Source of the DNA: Bacillota bacterium
GTDB lineage: Bacteria; Bacillota; Clostridia; Tissierellales; Peptoniphilaceae
Assembly (NCBI GenBank): GCA_030532225.1
Contig: JAUNLQ010000011.1
Location: forward strand, 1-42,256
Direction: 5' to 3'
DNA: 42,256 nucleotides
The notes beneath the pieces were generated by a model, which searched no databases, was not told where the DNA came from, and was given only the letters and a program-made list of their open reading frames with translations. Shown piece by piece: positions 1-7,852 of the stretch (positions within the stretch are counted from its first letter, which is position 1; the number at the start of each line of letters is the position of its first letter). Both the position numbers and the translations under genes were made by a program.

Positions 1-17
1 AATGGGTTAGCTTGATT

Positions 18-46
18 ATCTTATCAAATCTAGTTTATCTTGTCAA
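18..46 (-). promoter_or_regulatory. Sigma-A promoter P-c, reading left out of window
   Basis: On the minus strand TTGACA (41-46) is followed after exactly 17 nt by TAAGAT (18-23). The DNA upstream of the -35 box is A-rich on the minus strand, like an UP element. It is the last of three similar promoters and fires toward position 1, so its gene lies outside the window. Confidence 0.75.
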
Positions 47-114
47 GACCTTTTTAAATTATTTTTAATTTATTTTTACATGGTCTTAATCTACCCGCTG
101 GCGACAGCTTATTC

Positions 115-144
115 ATATTAACAAATTTACATTACCTTTGTCAA
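115..144 (-). promoter_or_regulatory. Sigma-A promoter P-b, probable rRNA-type promoter
   Basis: On the minus strand TTGACA (139-144) is followed after 18 nt by TAATAT (115-120). Just downstream is a GC-rich start region, AAGCTGTCGCCAGCGGG, standing out of very AT-rich DNA. I recall a closely similar start region downstream of rRNA promoters in clostridia, so an rRNA operon to the left is the likely target. That assignment is memory-based inference. Confidence 0.75.
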
Positions 145-206
145 GGCTTTTTTGTCATTTTTGTTAATATTTTTTTCTTCTTTGTTGCTTTTTTTGCAAC
201 TTTTTT

Positions 207-235
207 ATCTTAACAATTCTACTTTATTTTGTCAA
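207..235 (-). promoter_or_regulatory. Sigma-A promoter P-a, first of three tandem promoters
   Basis: On the minus strand TTGACA (230-235) is followed after 17 nt by TAAGAT (207-212), the same -10 box as P-c. The -35 box directly abuts the stop codon of the antiporter gene, so the A-rich upstream element lies inside the 3' end of that gene. Confidence 0.75.
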
Positions 236-1525
236 CTACTTTTTGAATTTTTTGTAATAAATTACTGTGATTATTGCAAATACATTGAACACAACTGCTC
301 TAAAGGGCACCTGGTATATTGAAAAGGCTAAAAAGGCTGCCATATTCCAAGGTATTAATGAAGGAATAATAATTGGGCCATTTTCTAAATCCAACATCAA
401 CTCCTTCTTGTCTGGTATTTTATCCTTGTATAGGCTAGTTATAAGCATTACTACAATAGCCTGGGTGCCAAATAAGATTGAAAATAAAAAGCTTATAGTT
501 ACAAAGGTCCAGTAGGTTCCTATTTTCTTTTCTAGGTTTTCTATAATGTTCTTTACTGGTTTTAAGAAGTCTGTTTTTTTAAATATGCCATAATACATAG
601 CTGATAATAAGACACATATTATGGTAAGAAACATAGACTGCAAGCCTCCACTATTTACTATTGTAGATAGGTTTGGGCTAAGATTTGGGATATTGACTCC
701 AAATATTAAACCTTCTATTATTTCTTTTATTCCAAAGCCCTGTACAAAGTAAGCTATTATTACACTGGCTAGACTGCTTATTATTAGTAATGATTTTGTG
801 GAAAATTTTGCCAAGGCCAAGAAAACAATTAGCAGGGCTGGGACCAGAGAATATACTGATAGCTTTGTGCTTTGGCTAAGTTCACTTAATAGCTTTGTGT
901 CTATAGAGCTTCCACCTTTAAATATGGAAAGCAATAAAAATATTAGGCCTGAAATTATTGTAGGTACTATTATTGACCTAAACATTATCTTCCTATTCTC
1001 AATTACATCTGTTTCTGTAAGTTCAGCCACTAAATAAGCTGATGATGAAACTGGACTTATTCTGTCTCCAAATATTCCTCCTGACAAGATGGCTCCACTT
1101 GTTATTAATAAGCTGGCAGCATTTGCCCTAGCCAAGGATATTATAACTATGCCCATTGTTGTGATAGTTCCATTTATGCTTCCAATTAACATAGACATAA
1201 TCAAAGTTAGTACAAAGGCATATAAATAGAAGAGTTTTGGGTTAATTAAATTTGCTCCATTATAAACCAAGTACTGGATAGTTCCACTTAAGCGCCAAGA
1301 TGCTGTTAAAAATCCTATTAAGGTAAAAATAAGTATTAGGTTTTTTACTGTTTTGGCACCGTCTTTTAGCATTGAAAGCCATTCTTTAAAGGAAAAGCCC
1401 TTTAAAAAAGCATCTAAAGAAAAAATAAGCAGACCAAAAACAAGGGGATATACTATATGTATCCCAAAGGCTATGGCTGTTAATAAGGCTGTTACAAATA
1501 AGAGCAAGTATATTTTAAATTTCAT
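236..1525 (-). CDS. NhaC-type Na+/H+ antiporter family protein
   Basis: A 429-residue, highly hydrophobic polytopic membrane protein. It resembles the NhaC family of Na+/H+ antiporters, which also includes amino acid/cation exchangers. The clearest marker is GDRISPVSSSA at residues 153-163, which matches the NhaC signature region (GDKISPLSDT in the classic members), preceded by a glycine-rich membrane segment. Length is normal to slightly short for the family. The start is well supported: AGGAGG lies 5 nt upstream of the ATG. The gene is alone on its strand, diverges from tyrS, and ends against the first of three leftward promoters. The transported substrate (Na+/H+, malate/lactate, or amino acid) cannot be told from sequence. 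No regulator is adjacent. Confidence 0.8.
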   Translation of the reverse strand: MKFKIYLLLFVTALLTAIAFGIHIVYPLVFGLLIFSLDAFLKGFSFKEWLSMLKDGAKTVKNLILIFTLIGFLTASWRLSGTIQYLVYNGANLINPKLFYLYAFVLTLIMSMLIGSINGTITTMGIVIISLARANAASLLITSGAILSGGIFGDRISPVSSSAYLVAELTETDVIENRKIMFRSIIVPTIISGLIFLLLSIFKGGSSIDTKLLSELSQSTKLSVYSLVPALLIVFLALAKFSTKSLLIISSLASVIIAYFVQGFGIKEIIEGLIFGVNIPNLSPNLSTIVNSGGLQSMFLTIICVLLSAMYYGIFKKTDFLKPVKNIIENLEKKIGTYWTFVTISFLFSILFGTQAIVVMLITSLYKDKIPDKKELMLDLENGPIIIPSLIPWNMAAFLAFSIYQVPFRAVVFNVFAIITVIYYKKFKK

Positions 1526-1589
1526 TTCTTCCTCCTATAATTTTATTCTAGCAAAATATAAACTTGCCTTCAATCTTCAAATATAGTCG

Positions 1590-1617
1590 TTGACATATTT
1601 TTTTTACTTGCTATAAT
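1590..1617 (+). promoter_or_regulatory. tyrS promoter
   Basis: TTGACA (1590-1595), a 16-nt spacer and TATAAT (1612-1617) form a near-consensus sigma-A promoter. Transcription would begin around 1624, at the 5' end of the T-box leader. Confidence 0.8.
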
Positions 1618-1623
1618 TTTATT

Positions 1624-1799
1624 ATATTAATAGGAGACTTTGAAGGATTACAGTAGAAAAGATTTTTCTTTTTGAATTACAAATCTGGAGTCTGATTGTT
1701 TTTATCTGTTATGGATAGTTGAGGCTTTGCGAAAAAGGGTGGTACCACGATAAGACGTCCCTTTGTTGCAGGCTTTTTTATTTTTAAGGAGGTTTTTTT
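1624..1799 (+). promoter_or_regulatory. Tyrosine T-box leader of tyrS
   Basis: The T-box core AGGGTGGTACCACG lies at 1736-1749. The antiterminator can be drawn directly: AAGGG pairs with CCCTT, with a 7-nt bulge containing UGGU for the tRNA acceptor end, and ACG pairs with CGT. A short Stem I can be drawn from AGACT (1634-1638) to AGTCT (1689-1693). Its 3' strand carries UAC followed by A at 1678-1680, a suitable tyrosine specifier. The leader should sense uncharged tRNA-Tyr and raise tyrS expression. The Stem I is only about 60 nt, and I could not find a strong terminator helix before the T-rich stretch, so it may be transcriptional or translational. Confidence 0.85.
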
Positions 1800-3029
1800 A
1801 TGGAGAGAAATGTTTTTGATGTCTTAAAGGAAAGAGGCTATATTGATAACACCAGTAATGAAGAAGAAATTCGTGACCTTTTAGCCAAAGAAAAGGTAAC
1901 CTACTATATTGGCTTTGATGCCACTGCTGATTCTTTGACCCTTGGTCACTTTGTTCAAATTATGACTATGATCCACATGGAAAGAGCTGGCCACAGACCT
2001 ATTGCCCTTCTTGGTGCTGGTACTACTATGGTTGGGGACCCTTCTGGTAGGACTGATATGAGACAGCTTATGACCAAGGATAGGATTAACCACAACGCCA
2101 GGCGTTTTGAAGAACAAATGAAGAGATTTTTGGATATTGATAATGGCAAGACTATTATTGAAAATAATGCTAACTGGCTTTTAGACCTTAATTTCTTAGA
2201 GTTTATGAGAGAGGTTGGCGTTCATTTTTCCATTAACAGGATGCTGGCCATGGATGCCTACAAAAATAGGATCAATGACGGTCTTACCTTCTTTGAGTTT
2301 TCCTACTTGCTTTTACAATCTTATGACTTCTTACACTTGTTTAGAGAGTATGGGGCCAAGATCCAAATGGGTGGCTCTGACCAATGGTCTAACATAATTG
2401 GTGGTATGGAATTAATTAGAAAGAAAGAAAACCAACAAGCCTATGCTATGACCTTTAAGCTTTTAACAACTGCTGCTGGAGAAAAAATGGGCAAGACTGC
2501 CAAGGGAGCAATTTGGTTAGATAGGGAAAAAACCAGCCCTTATGACATGTTCCAATATTTGAGAAATGTTGCTGATGCTGATGTTAAACCTTTCTTAAGA
2601 CTTTTAACATTCTTAGACCTAGATGAAATTGATAGACTAACTAATGTTGAAGGAGCTGAAATCAACAAAGCCAAGGAAATTTTGGCTTATGAAGTTGTAA
2701 AAATGGTTCACGGCCAAAAGGATGCTGAAGAGTCTTTAAGTGCTGCCAGGTCTCTTTTTGCTGGTAACAAGGATAGCGAAAATATTCCTACTACTGATTA
2801 TCCAAAAGCTGATTTCCAAGCTGGCAAGGATGTCATTGAGCTGATTAGGGAACTTGGTTTTGTTAAGTCCAATGGCGAAGGTAGACGTCTAATCCAAAAC
2901 GGTGGAATCTCCCTTAATGATGAGAAAGTAGAAGATACTAATAGACTTATTACTTTAGAAGATTTTTCAGATGACAAGCTCTTAGTTAGAAAAGGCAAGA
3001 AAACCTACCACCAAATTAAATTAGTATAA
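1800..3029 (+). CDS. tyrS: Tyrosyl-tRNA synthetase
   Basis: Charges tRNA-Tyr with tyrosine in the cytoplasm. This is a 409-residue class I synthetase of normal bacterial length. The HIGH-like motif is LGH at residues 48-50 following YIGFDATADSL. The KMSKS loop is KMGKT at 229-233, a variant usual in this TyrRS subgroup. GGSDQW at 191-196 belongs to the tyrosine site. A C-terminal S4-type RNA-binding domain occupies about the last 70 residues (GEGRRLIQNGGISLND). The start is supported by AAGGAGG just upstream. The gene is monocistronic between its T-box leader and a strong terminator, so it is expected to be controlled by tRNA-Tyr charging. Confidence 0.97.
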   Translation: MERNVFDVLKERGYIDNTSNEEEIRDLLAKEKVTYYIGFDATADSLTLGHFVQIMTMIHMERAGHRPIALLGAGTTMVGDPSGRTDMRQLMTKDRINHNARRFEEQMKRFLDIDNGKTIIENNANWLLDLNFLEFMREVGVHFSINRMLAMDAYKNRINDGLTFFEFSYLLLQSYDFLHLFREYGAKIQMGGSDQWSNIIGGMELIRKKENQQAYAMTFKLLTTAAGEKMGKTAKGAIWLDREKTSPYDMFQYLRNVADADVKPFLRLLTFLDLDEIDRLTNVEGAEINKAKEILAYEVVKMVHGQKDAEESLSAARSLFAGNKDSENIPTTDYPKADFQAGKDVIELIRELGFVKSNGEGRRLIQNGGISLNDEKVEDTNRLITLEDFSDDKLLVRKGKKTYHQIKLV

Positions 3030-3036
3030 AAATTTG

Positions 3037-3088
3037 GCCCTAGATTCAAGTACAAATACTTGGGTCTAGGGCTTCTTTTTCTTTTTTT
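3037..3088 (+). terminator. tyrS terminator
   Basis: GCCCTAGA (from 3037) pairs with TCTAGGGC (to 3072), extended inward by CAAGTA/TACTTG, and is followed by a T-rich tract. It overlaps the stop of the convergent gene at 3087 and probably serves mainly tyrS. Confidence 0.85.
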
Positions 3089-3641
3089 ATTCTTTTCTTT
3101 GGAATTTCATTTCTTGGCCTTGGCTGTCAAATTTTTTCCTCTTGCCATTTATTTGAAAAATTTCTATTTTATAAACAGCTGTTCTAGAAAATGAGGCCTT
3201 AATAAAGTCCAGGCTTAAATCTGCCAGGTCTGGTGTGTATTTTTGGGCTATTAACAAAAGTGCCTCTTCCATTTCTTTAGGATCTTCTATCCTATATATT
3301 TTTCCATCTACATGGGCAGATTCAAATTCTGTAGTATAAACCTTGCTGCCAACTTGGGCAAATTTCTTTTCTGCTATAAATTCTTGGACCTGGGCCCTAC
3401 TATAGTTTTTTGGAACTTGGACCCTGCCAACAAAGCTTACTGACACAAGGTCTCCGTCTTTTATTTTTTCCACCTTTCTCCCTGCTGGAGCTGAATGAAA
3501 ATAAAGCACCTGGTCTTTTCTCACTAGGGACAAGGGAATAGTGTAAGGCTCTGGTCCTCCTAGGCCTAAGACTCCAAATTGGGCCTGGTCAATGATTTTT
3601 TCAGCAAAGTCTCTGCTCATTTGTCTATCTTTTCTACGCAT
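3087..3641 (-). CDS. Pyridoxamine 5'-phosphate oxidase family flavoprotein (Nim-like)
   Basis: A 184-residue protein with the split-barrel FMN-binding fold of the PNPOx-like superfamily. The start MRRKDRQM, the segment on handling PYTIPLSLV, and LYFHSAPAGRKVEKI follow the pattern of NimA-type 5-nitroimidazole reductase relatives that are common in anaerobes. Members typically bind FMN and may reduce small nitro or other electrophilic compounds. The real substrate here is unknown, and a drug-resistance role should not be assumed. The start has a good Shine-Dalgarno (AGGAG). The gene lies 38 nt downstream of mscL on the same strand and may be cotranscribed with it, with a small stem-loop between them. 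Confidence 0.8.
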   Translation of the reverse strand: MRRKDRQMSRDFAEKIIDQAQFGVLGLGGPEPYTIPLSLVRKDQVLYFHSAPAGRKVEKIKDGDLVSVSFVGRVQVPKNYSRAQVQEFIAEKKFAQVGSKVYTTEFESAHVDGKIYRIEDPKEMEEALLLIAQKYTPDLADLSLDFIKASFSRTAVYKIEIFQINGKRKKFDSQGQEMKFQRKE

Positions 3642-3657
3642 TTTCTTCTCCTATGTA

Positions 3658-3672
3658 GCAGGCTAGGCCTGC
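3658..3672 (-). other. Stem-loop between mscL and the Nim-like gene
   Basis: GCAGGC (3658-3663) and GCCTGC (3667-3672) form a perfect 6-bp stem with a 3-nt loop just before the ribosome-binding site of the downstream gene. There is no T-run on the minus strand, so it is not a classical terminator. It may affect mRNA stability or be a weak attenuator. Confidence 0.4.
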
Positions 3673-3679
3673 ATAAGTG

Positions 3680-4117
3680 TTAGTTAAGTTCTGATGTACA
3701 GTGTGGACATCTTGTAGCTTCTATTGGTATGTCTGTCTTACAGAATGGACAAACTTTTGTAGTAGGAGCTTCTTCTTCAACTACTTCTTCTTTCTTAAAT
3801 CTGTTTATTTGTTTAATTACTAAAAAGATTACAAAAGATATAATTAGAAAATCAAAGATAGCTTGGATAAAGGCTCCATATTTTAGGACAGCTGCTCCAG
3901 CTTCTTCAGCCTGGGCCAAAGTTTGGTAGTCTGTTCCTGAAAGGTTAACAAACTTGTCAGAAAAATTAACTCCACCTGTGGCTAGACCTATTAATGGCAT
4001 TAATACGTCTGCTACTAAGGAGCTTACAATTTTTCCAAAGGCTCCCCCAATAATTACACCAATGGCCATGTCCATTACATTACCTTTTGAGATAAACTCT
4101 TTAAATTCTTTTATCAT
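3680..4117 (-). CDS. mscL: Large-conductance mechanosensitive channel MscL
   Basis: A membrane safety valve that opens under osmotic downshock. The 145-residue protein begins with the amphipathic N-terminal helix [21 protein letters not shown]. It continues with the glycine-rich pore helix ([19 protein letters not shown]), a periplasm-side loop, and the second membrane helix (about residues 80-102). The C-terminal tail ends in two CxxC pairs (CPFC and CPHC, about residues 123-141), a zinc-ribbon extension seen in many Firmicute MscL proteins. Start: ATG with AGGAG upstream. It is probably cotranscribed with the Nim-like gene that follows. Confidence 0.95.
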   Translation of the reverse strand: MIKEFKEFISKGNVMDMAIGVIIGGAFGKIVSSLVADVLMPLIGLATGGVNFSDKFVNLSGTDYQTLAQAEEAGAAVLKYGAFIQAIFDFLIISFVIFLVIKQINRFKKEEVVEEEAPTTKVCPFCKTDIPIEATRCPHCTSELN

Positions 4118-4256
4118 TTGTCTACTCCTCTCATTAATTTTTTTCTATTCCTTATTTACCCATAAAAACCAAGCTTAGCCGCTCATATTAAATTTTTTAT
4201 ATATAAAGCCTTGTATTTATTCCTTAATTTTATAAAATAAAGAAAGAGGTGATTTT

Positions 4257-4685
4257 ATGTCAAGGATGTCTTGGAATAAGTATTTTATGGAAATTTGTAA
4301 GATGGTGGCCCAAAGGTCTACTTGTGACAGGGCTTTCGTTGGCTGTGTCTTGGTCAATGAAGACAACAGAATTGTGTCAACTGGTTATAATGGATCTTTA
4401 GCTGGCAACCCTTCTTGTGATGAGATTGGTCACACAATGAGAGACGGCCACTGCATAGCTACTATTCACGCTGAGATGAATGCTCTTTTATATTGTGCCA
4501 AGGAAGGAATTTCAGTTAAGGGAACTAAGGCCTATGTTACCCACTTCCCTTGTTTAAACTGTACCAAGTCCTTGATCCAGGCTGGGATTTCTGAAATCTA
4601 CTATCTTAATGCCTATAGGGTTGATGACTATGCCATCGAACTTTTGGAAAAAAACAATATTCCTTATACACAAATTGAAGACTAA
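4257..4685 (+). CDS. dCMP deaminase (ComEB-like)
   Basis: A 142-residue zinc-dependent deaminase of the dCMP/cytidine deaminase family. It converts dCMP to dUMP for thymidylate synthesis. The zinc site is complete: HAEMNA at residues 71-76 supplies the ligand His71 and catalytic Glu73, and PCLNC at 98-102 supplies Cys99 and Cys102. CDEIGH and DGHC (about 54-66) match the extra zinc/nucleotide region of dCMP deaminases rather than free cytidine deaminases. The start has AAAGAGGTG upstream. The gene is single and plus-oriented, and ends in a hairpin shared with the convergent RNase H gene. Confidence 0.9.
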   Translation: MSRMSWNKYFMEICKMVAQRSTCDRAFVGCVLVNEDNRIVSTGYNGSLAGNPSCDEIGHTMRDGHCIATIHAEMNALLYCAKEGISVKGTKAYVTHFPCLNCTKSLIQAGISEIYYLNAYRVDDYAIELLEKNNIPYTQIED

Positions 4686-4691
4686 AAAAAG

Positions 4692-4717
4692 AGCTAGTTG
4701 TTAGCTAGCTTTTTTTG
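4692..4717. terminator. Bidirectional terminator between dCMP deaminase and rnhA
   Basis: AGCTAG (4692-4697) and CTAGCT (4705-4710) form the stem. A run of seven T follows on the plus strand. Seven A precede it, giving a T-run on the minus strand. It lies between convergent genes. Confidence 0.75.
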
Positions 4718-4725
4718 TGTAAATT

Positions 4726-5331
4726 TTAAATTTTCGCATTCTTGGCAAGATGGTCAGCCATTTCGTTGTAGCGGTCTCCTGTGTGGGCCTTGACCTTGAC
4801 AAAGTCAACTGTCAGGTCTTTTTTTATTTTTAAGAAAAATTCGTAGTAGGCCTTGGTAGCTTCCTTGTTTCTCTTCCAGGCTCCTGTAGCCCATTTTTCT
4901 ATACCTTCATAGTCATAGTGAAGAATTAATCTGTTATAGGAATTTTTCACCCCATAGGTCATGGCAAAGGCTGCCCCCCTAATTTCTCCTATAACATTTC
5001 TATGGTCTGAGTACTGGTCTTTAGGAAATCTTTTAGAAAATTCTTTTATATCTTCTCCGTCTATAAGAACAGCCCCATAAGAATAAGATCCATCTTCAAT
5101 ATCAAAAGACCCATCTACATAGGCAATTAGAGTTTTTTCTCCTAGCTTTGTTTCTTCTTGGCCTTCTTTTTCTTTTGTAGTTTTTTCCTGACCAATAAAT
5201 TCCAAAGCCTGGTCTTTGTCTGTAAATTTTTTATATTGGGCATTAGAGTAGCCTTCAACTTGGTCTCTACATTCATCCCAAGTTGAGTATATTCCAGGTT
5301 TTCTCCCAACTTTAACTGCATAATATTTCAT
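4726..5331 (-). CDS. rnhA: Ribonuclease H with N-terminal hybrid-binding domain
   Basis: Degrades RNA in RNA/DNA hybrids. The 201-residue protein starts with a viroplasmin/RNase H1 N-terminal hybrid-binding domain (YYAVKVGRKPGIYSTWDEC). It then has a type I RNase H domain with all four acidic catalytic residues visible: D in AYVDGSF, E in GEIRGA, D in HYDYEG and D in EMADHLAK. I chose ATG at 5331. The reading frame stays open further upstream, but only a TTG inside a terminator hairpin could extend it, and the hybrid-binding domain starts right after ATG. No Shine-Dalgarno is present, and a TATAAT box sits 6 nt before the ATG, so the message is probably leaderless. Confidence 0.9.
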   Translation of the reverse strand: MKYYAVKVGRKPGIYSTWDECRDQVEGYSNAQYKKFTDKDQALEFIGQEKTTKEKEGQEETKLGEKTLIAYVDGSFDIEDGSYSYGAVLIDGEDIKEFSKRFPKDQYSDHRNVIGEIRGAAFAMTYGVKNSYNRLILHYDYEGIEKWATGAWKRNKEATKAYYEFFLKIKKDLTVDFVKVKAHTGDRYNEMADHLAKNAKI

Positions 5332-5337
5332 AAATTG

Positions 5338-5346
5338 ATTATAACA
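5338..5346 (-). promoter_or_regulatory. Extended -10 promoter directly before rnhA
   Basis: On the minus strand TGT-TATAAT (5346 to 5338) is an extended -10 box. Only CAATTT separates TATAAT from the ATG at 5331. Transcription should start at or next to the A of the start codon. A weak TTGCTT lies about 19 nt upstream of the -10 box, inside the preceding terminator. Confidence 0.6.
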
Positions 5347-5372
5347 AAAAAGAGCCTGCCTAAGCAAGCTCT
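5345..5372 (-). terminator. Terminator of the FMN-binding lipoprotein gene
   Basis: On the minus strand AGAGCTTGC pairs with GCAGGCTCT (plus positions 5351-5359 and 5364-5372, one G-U pair) and is followed by six T. It overlaps the upstream part of the rnhA promoter. Confidence 0.85.
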
Positions 5373-5383
5373 CTTAATATATT

Positions 5384-5746
5384 CTATTCTGCGTTTTTAA
5401 CAGCGTTTATGATACCTTCACTAGTGAAAGTAGCTCCTGAAACTGCTTCAATGTTATCAGCATTTCCTGCTTCAACAATAGCTGCTGGAATACTTTCTAA
5501 AGCTTCTGTAACAGCTGGAACTTCGTCTACTGAATCAGAATGTTCTTTAACTTCAACTTTAGTTATAACATCCCCTTCTTTTGTTACTTCAACAGTAATA
5601 GGGCCTTTAAAGCCTTCAGCTGTTCCAGTTAAGGTTGTAGCTTCTGCTGGTGCTCCACCTTCTGCTGGAGCTTTTTCTCCACCACAAGCTGTTAGAGCAA
5701 CTAGAGAAAGAACTAAAACCATAAGTAGTGCTAAGTTTCTTTTCAT
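5384..5746 (-). CDS. FMN-binding domain lipoprotein
   Basis: A 120-residue surface lipoprotein. Residues 1-20 are a lipoprotein signal peptide, with lipobox LTAC and Cys21 as the lipidation site. A short acidic/Ala-Gly-Pro linker leads to a single FMN_bind domain (about 38-120). SGAT at 103-106 within AVSGATFTS is the pattern in which ApbE attaches FMN to threonine (Thr106), so covalent flavinylation is likely but not proven. Similar domains occur in PplA-type extracellular electron transfer proteins and in RnfG/NqrC. No Rnf, Ndh2 or ApbE gene lies in this window. It has its own promoter and terminator, and AGGAGGTG... -like ribosome binding (GGAGGTG) upstream of ATG. Confidence 0.88.
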   Translation of the reverse strand: MKRNLALLMVLVLSLVALTACGGEKAPAEGGAPAEATTLTGTAEGFKGPITVEVTKEGDVITKVEVKEHSDSVDEVPAVTEALESIPAAIVEAGNADNIEAVSGATFTSEGIINAVKNAE

Positions 5747-5767
5747 AATACACCTCCATTTGTTTTC

Positions 5768-5795
5768 ATTATAATGAATTATAGAAATTTTTCAA
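5768..5795 (-). promoter_or_regulatory. Promoter of the FMN-binding lipoprotein gene
   Basis: Minus strand: TTGAAA (5790-5795), a 16-nt spacer, TATAAT (5768-5773). The transcript would carry a short leader with GGAGGTG before the ATG at 5746. Confidence 0.7.
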
Positions 5796-5833
5796 GTAAT
5801 AAGTCTATATTTCTAATTTCTTTTATAAAAATT

Positions 5834-7801
5834 TTACATATTTTTCGCAATTTCAACTATCTTGGCAGTGGTAATACCTAGATAATCATAAACTTGAGAA
5901 CCTGGTCCTGATTCTCCAAATCTATCTAAGCCTAAAGCCTGACCTTCTAGGCCAATATACTTGTACCAAAGTCCAGTGGCTCCTGCTTCAACAGAAATTC
6001 TCTTGGTCACATTCTTTGGTAGCACCTGGTCCTTGTAGGCTTGGTCTTGGCTATCGAAAATTTCCATACATGGGACAGAAACTACCCTAGTTCCAAGGCC
6101 GTCTTTTTCTAGAATTTCCTTGGCTTCTATGGCTAGTTCAACTTCTGAACCTGAGGCTAAAATAATTAAGTCTAGGTCCTTAGTTTCCTTGGCAATTACA
6201 TAGGCTCCCCTTTCAACTCCAGCTCCTGATCCATCTAGGTTCTTAAGACCTTGACGAGATAGGGCTAGGGCTGTTGGTGTCTCTTTAGATTCTATAGCCA
6301 TCTTCCATGCATAGGCAGTTTCAACAGCATCAGCTGGCCTAAATACGTTGAAGTTTGGCATAGTTCTCATCATTGAAATTTGTTCAATTGGTTGGTGGGT
6401 CGGCCCATCTTCTCCTACTCCAATAGAGTCGTGAGTTAGTATATAAATTTGTGGAAGCTTCATAATAGCAGAAAGTCTCATGGCACCCTTCATATAGTCA
6501 GAAAATACTAGGAAGGTAGCTACATAAGTTGACAAACCGCCATGGAGATAAATTCCGTTACTAATAGCTGCCATAGCATGCTCCCTAACACCAAAGTGTA
6601 GGTTTCTGCCAGCCCTGTCTTCTTTAGAGAAGAATGACTCTCCCTTAATTTCAGAGTTGTTAGAAGGTCCTAGGTCTGCTGATCCGCCAACAAGGTAGTC
6701 TAGCTTGGCTGCAATTTTATTTAAGCTTAAGCCAGATGCCTTTCTAGATGCCATTGAACCATCAAAGCTGAAATATTCTTCATCAAATAAGTCTGCTGGC
6801 AAGTCCTTGTTAAGAGCTTTTTGTAAATTTTCATAGTCTGTTGGATATTTTTTGGCATATTGGTCTTCTAGGTCTTTCCAAGCCTTATAAACTTTTTCTT
6901 TTTCTAAAACTTGGGCCTTGGCAAGGTCATAGACCTCATCTGGAACTACAAAGTCCTCATAGTCCCAAGCTAGAAACTCTTTCATTTCCTCAATGTTTTC
7001 TCCACCTAAAGGTGAACCGTGAACAGATGGAGAGCCAACTTTCTTAGGAACTCCATAGCCAATTTCTGTTGTGATTATAATTATAGATGGCTTAGATTTT
7101 TCTGCCTTAGCTTCTGCTATGGCCTTGTCAATTCCTTCAAGGTCATTTCCATCAGCAACTTTCAACACTTGGAAACCAAAGGCCTCCATTCTCTTTGCCA
7201 CATCTTCTGTAAAGGCAATCTTAGTTGAACCTTCAATAGTTATAGAGTTAGAGTCATATAAAAGTATTAGCTTATCAAGACCTAAGGTTCCTGCTAAGCT
7301 TAAGGCTTCATAGCCAATGCCTTCCATTAGGTCCCCATCTCCACAAATAGAATAAGTGTAGTGGTCTATTAATTTTATGTCGTCTTTGTTGTATTTTTCT
7401 GCCAGGTGGGCTTCAGCTATGGCCATACCAACTGCCATAGAAATACCTTGGCCAAGTGGACCTGTTGTAGCTTCAACTCCATGGGTGTGGCCGTATTCTG
7501 GGTGGCCTGGAGTCTTGGATCCAATTTGTCTAAAGTTTTTTAGGTCTTCAATAGTCACATCAAAACCATAAAGGTGTAGAAGACTATAAAGTAAGGCTGA
7601 ACCATGACCAGCTGACAAGATAAACCTATCCCTGTTTATCCATTTGTGGTCTTTTGGATTTATGTTCAGATGTTTTCCCCAAAGGCTGTAGGCCATTGGC
7701 GCTGCTCCAAGAGGCAGACCTGGGTGGCCAGAATTAGCTTTTTCTACAGCTTGAGCTGATAAAAATCTTAAACTGTTAACTAGCAAATTTTCTTTATTCA
7801 T
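5834..7801 (-). CDS. tkt: Transketolase
   Basis: Transfers two-carbon ketol units between sugar phosphates in the non-oxidative pentose phosphate pathway, using thiamine diphosphate. At 655 residues it is full length. The N-terminal domain has [15 protein letters not shown] near residues 25-39, and the TPP/Mg2+ motif GDGDLMEG...  about residues 155-162. The middle domain has the substrate loop [14 protein letters not shown]. The C-terminal domain closes the protein. The start ATG has a GGGG-rich Shine-Dalgarno. An extended -10 promoter lies close upstream, and the gene appears monocistronic. I see no clear terminator between it and the FMN-lipoprotein promoter downstream. Confidence 0.97.
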   Translation of the reverse strand: MNKENLLVNSLRFLSAQAVEKANSGHPGLPLGAAPMAYSLWGKHLNINPKDHKWINRDRFILSAGHGSALLYSLLHLYGFDVTIEDLKNFRQIGSKTPGHPEYGHTHGVEATTGPLGQGISMAVGMAIAEAHLAEKYNKDDIKLIDHYTYSICGDGDLMEGIGYEALSLAGTLGLDKLILLYDSNSITIEGSTKIAFTEDVAKRMEAFGFQVLKVADGNDLEGIDKAIAEAKAEKSKPSIIIITTEIGYGVPKKVGSPSVHGSPLGGENIEEMKEFLAWDYEDFVVPDEVYDLAKAQVLEKEKVYKAWKDLEDQYAKKYPTDYENLQKALNKDLPADLFDEEYFSFDGSMASRKASGLSLNKIAAKLDYLVGGSADLGPSNNSEIKGESFFSKEDRAGRNLHFGVREHAMAAISNGIYLHGGLSTYVATFLVFSDYMKGAMRLSAIMKLPQIYILTHDSIGVGEDGPTHQPIEQISMMRTMPNFNVFRPADAVETAYAWKMAIESKETPTALALSRQGLKNLDGSGAGVERGAYVIAKETKDLDLIILASGSEVELAIEAKEILEKDGLGTRVVSVPCMEIFDSQDQAYKDQVLPKNVTKRISVEAGATGLWYKYIGLEGQALGLDRFGESGPGSQVYDYLGITTAKIVEIAKNM

Positions 7802-7834
7802 CGTTATCCCCTTTACTAAAGATTTCTAATTTTT

Positions 7835-7843
7835 ATTATATCA
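7835..7843 (-). promoter_or_regulatory. Extended -10 promoter of tkt
   Basis: Minus strand TGA-TATAAT (7843 to 7835) matches an extended -10 element 34 nt before the tkt start. No good -35 hexamer is evident. A short palindrome, ACTTATAAGT, overlaps its upstream edge at 7843-7852. Confidence 0.55.
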
Positions 7844-7852
7844 CTTATAAGT

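Noticed and set aside
40..235. TTGACAA boxes at the left edge as copies of the XRE operator
   Set aside because: They lack the inverted TTGTCAA partner 6 nt away and each works as a -35 box with a -10 box at the right distance.
5409..5774. A 121-codon plus-strand open frame opposite the FMN-binding lipoprotein
   Set aside because: It is Ser/Thr/Pro-rich shadow coding from the opposite strand of a clear lipoprotein gene, with no ribosome-binding site or known domain.
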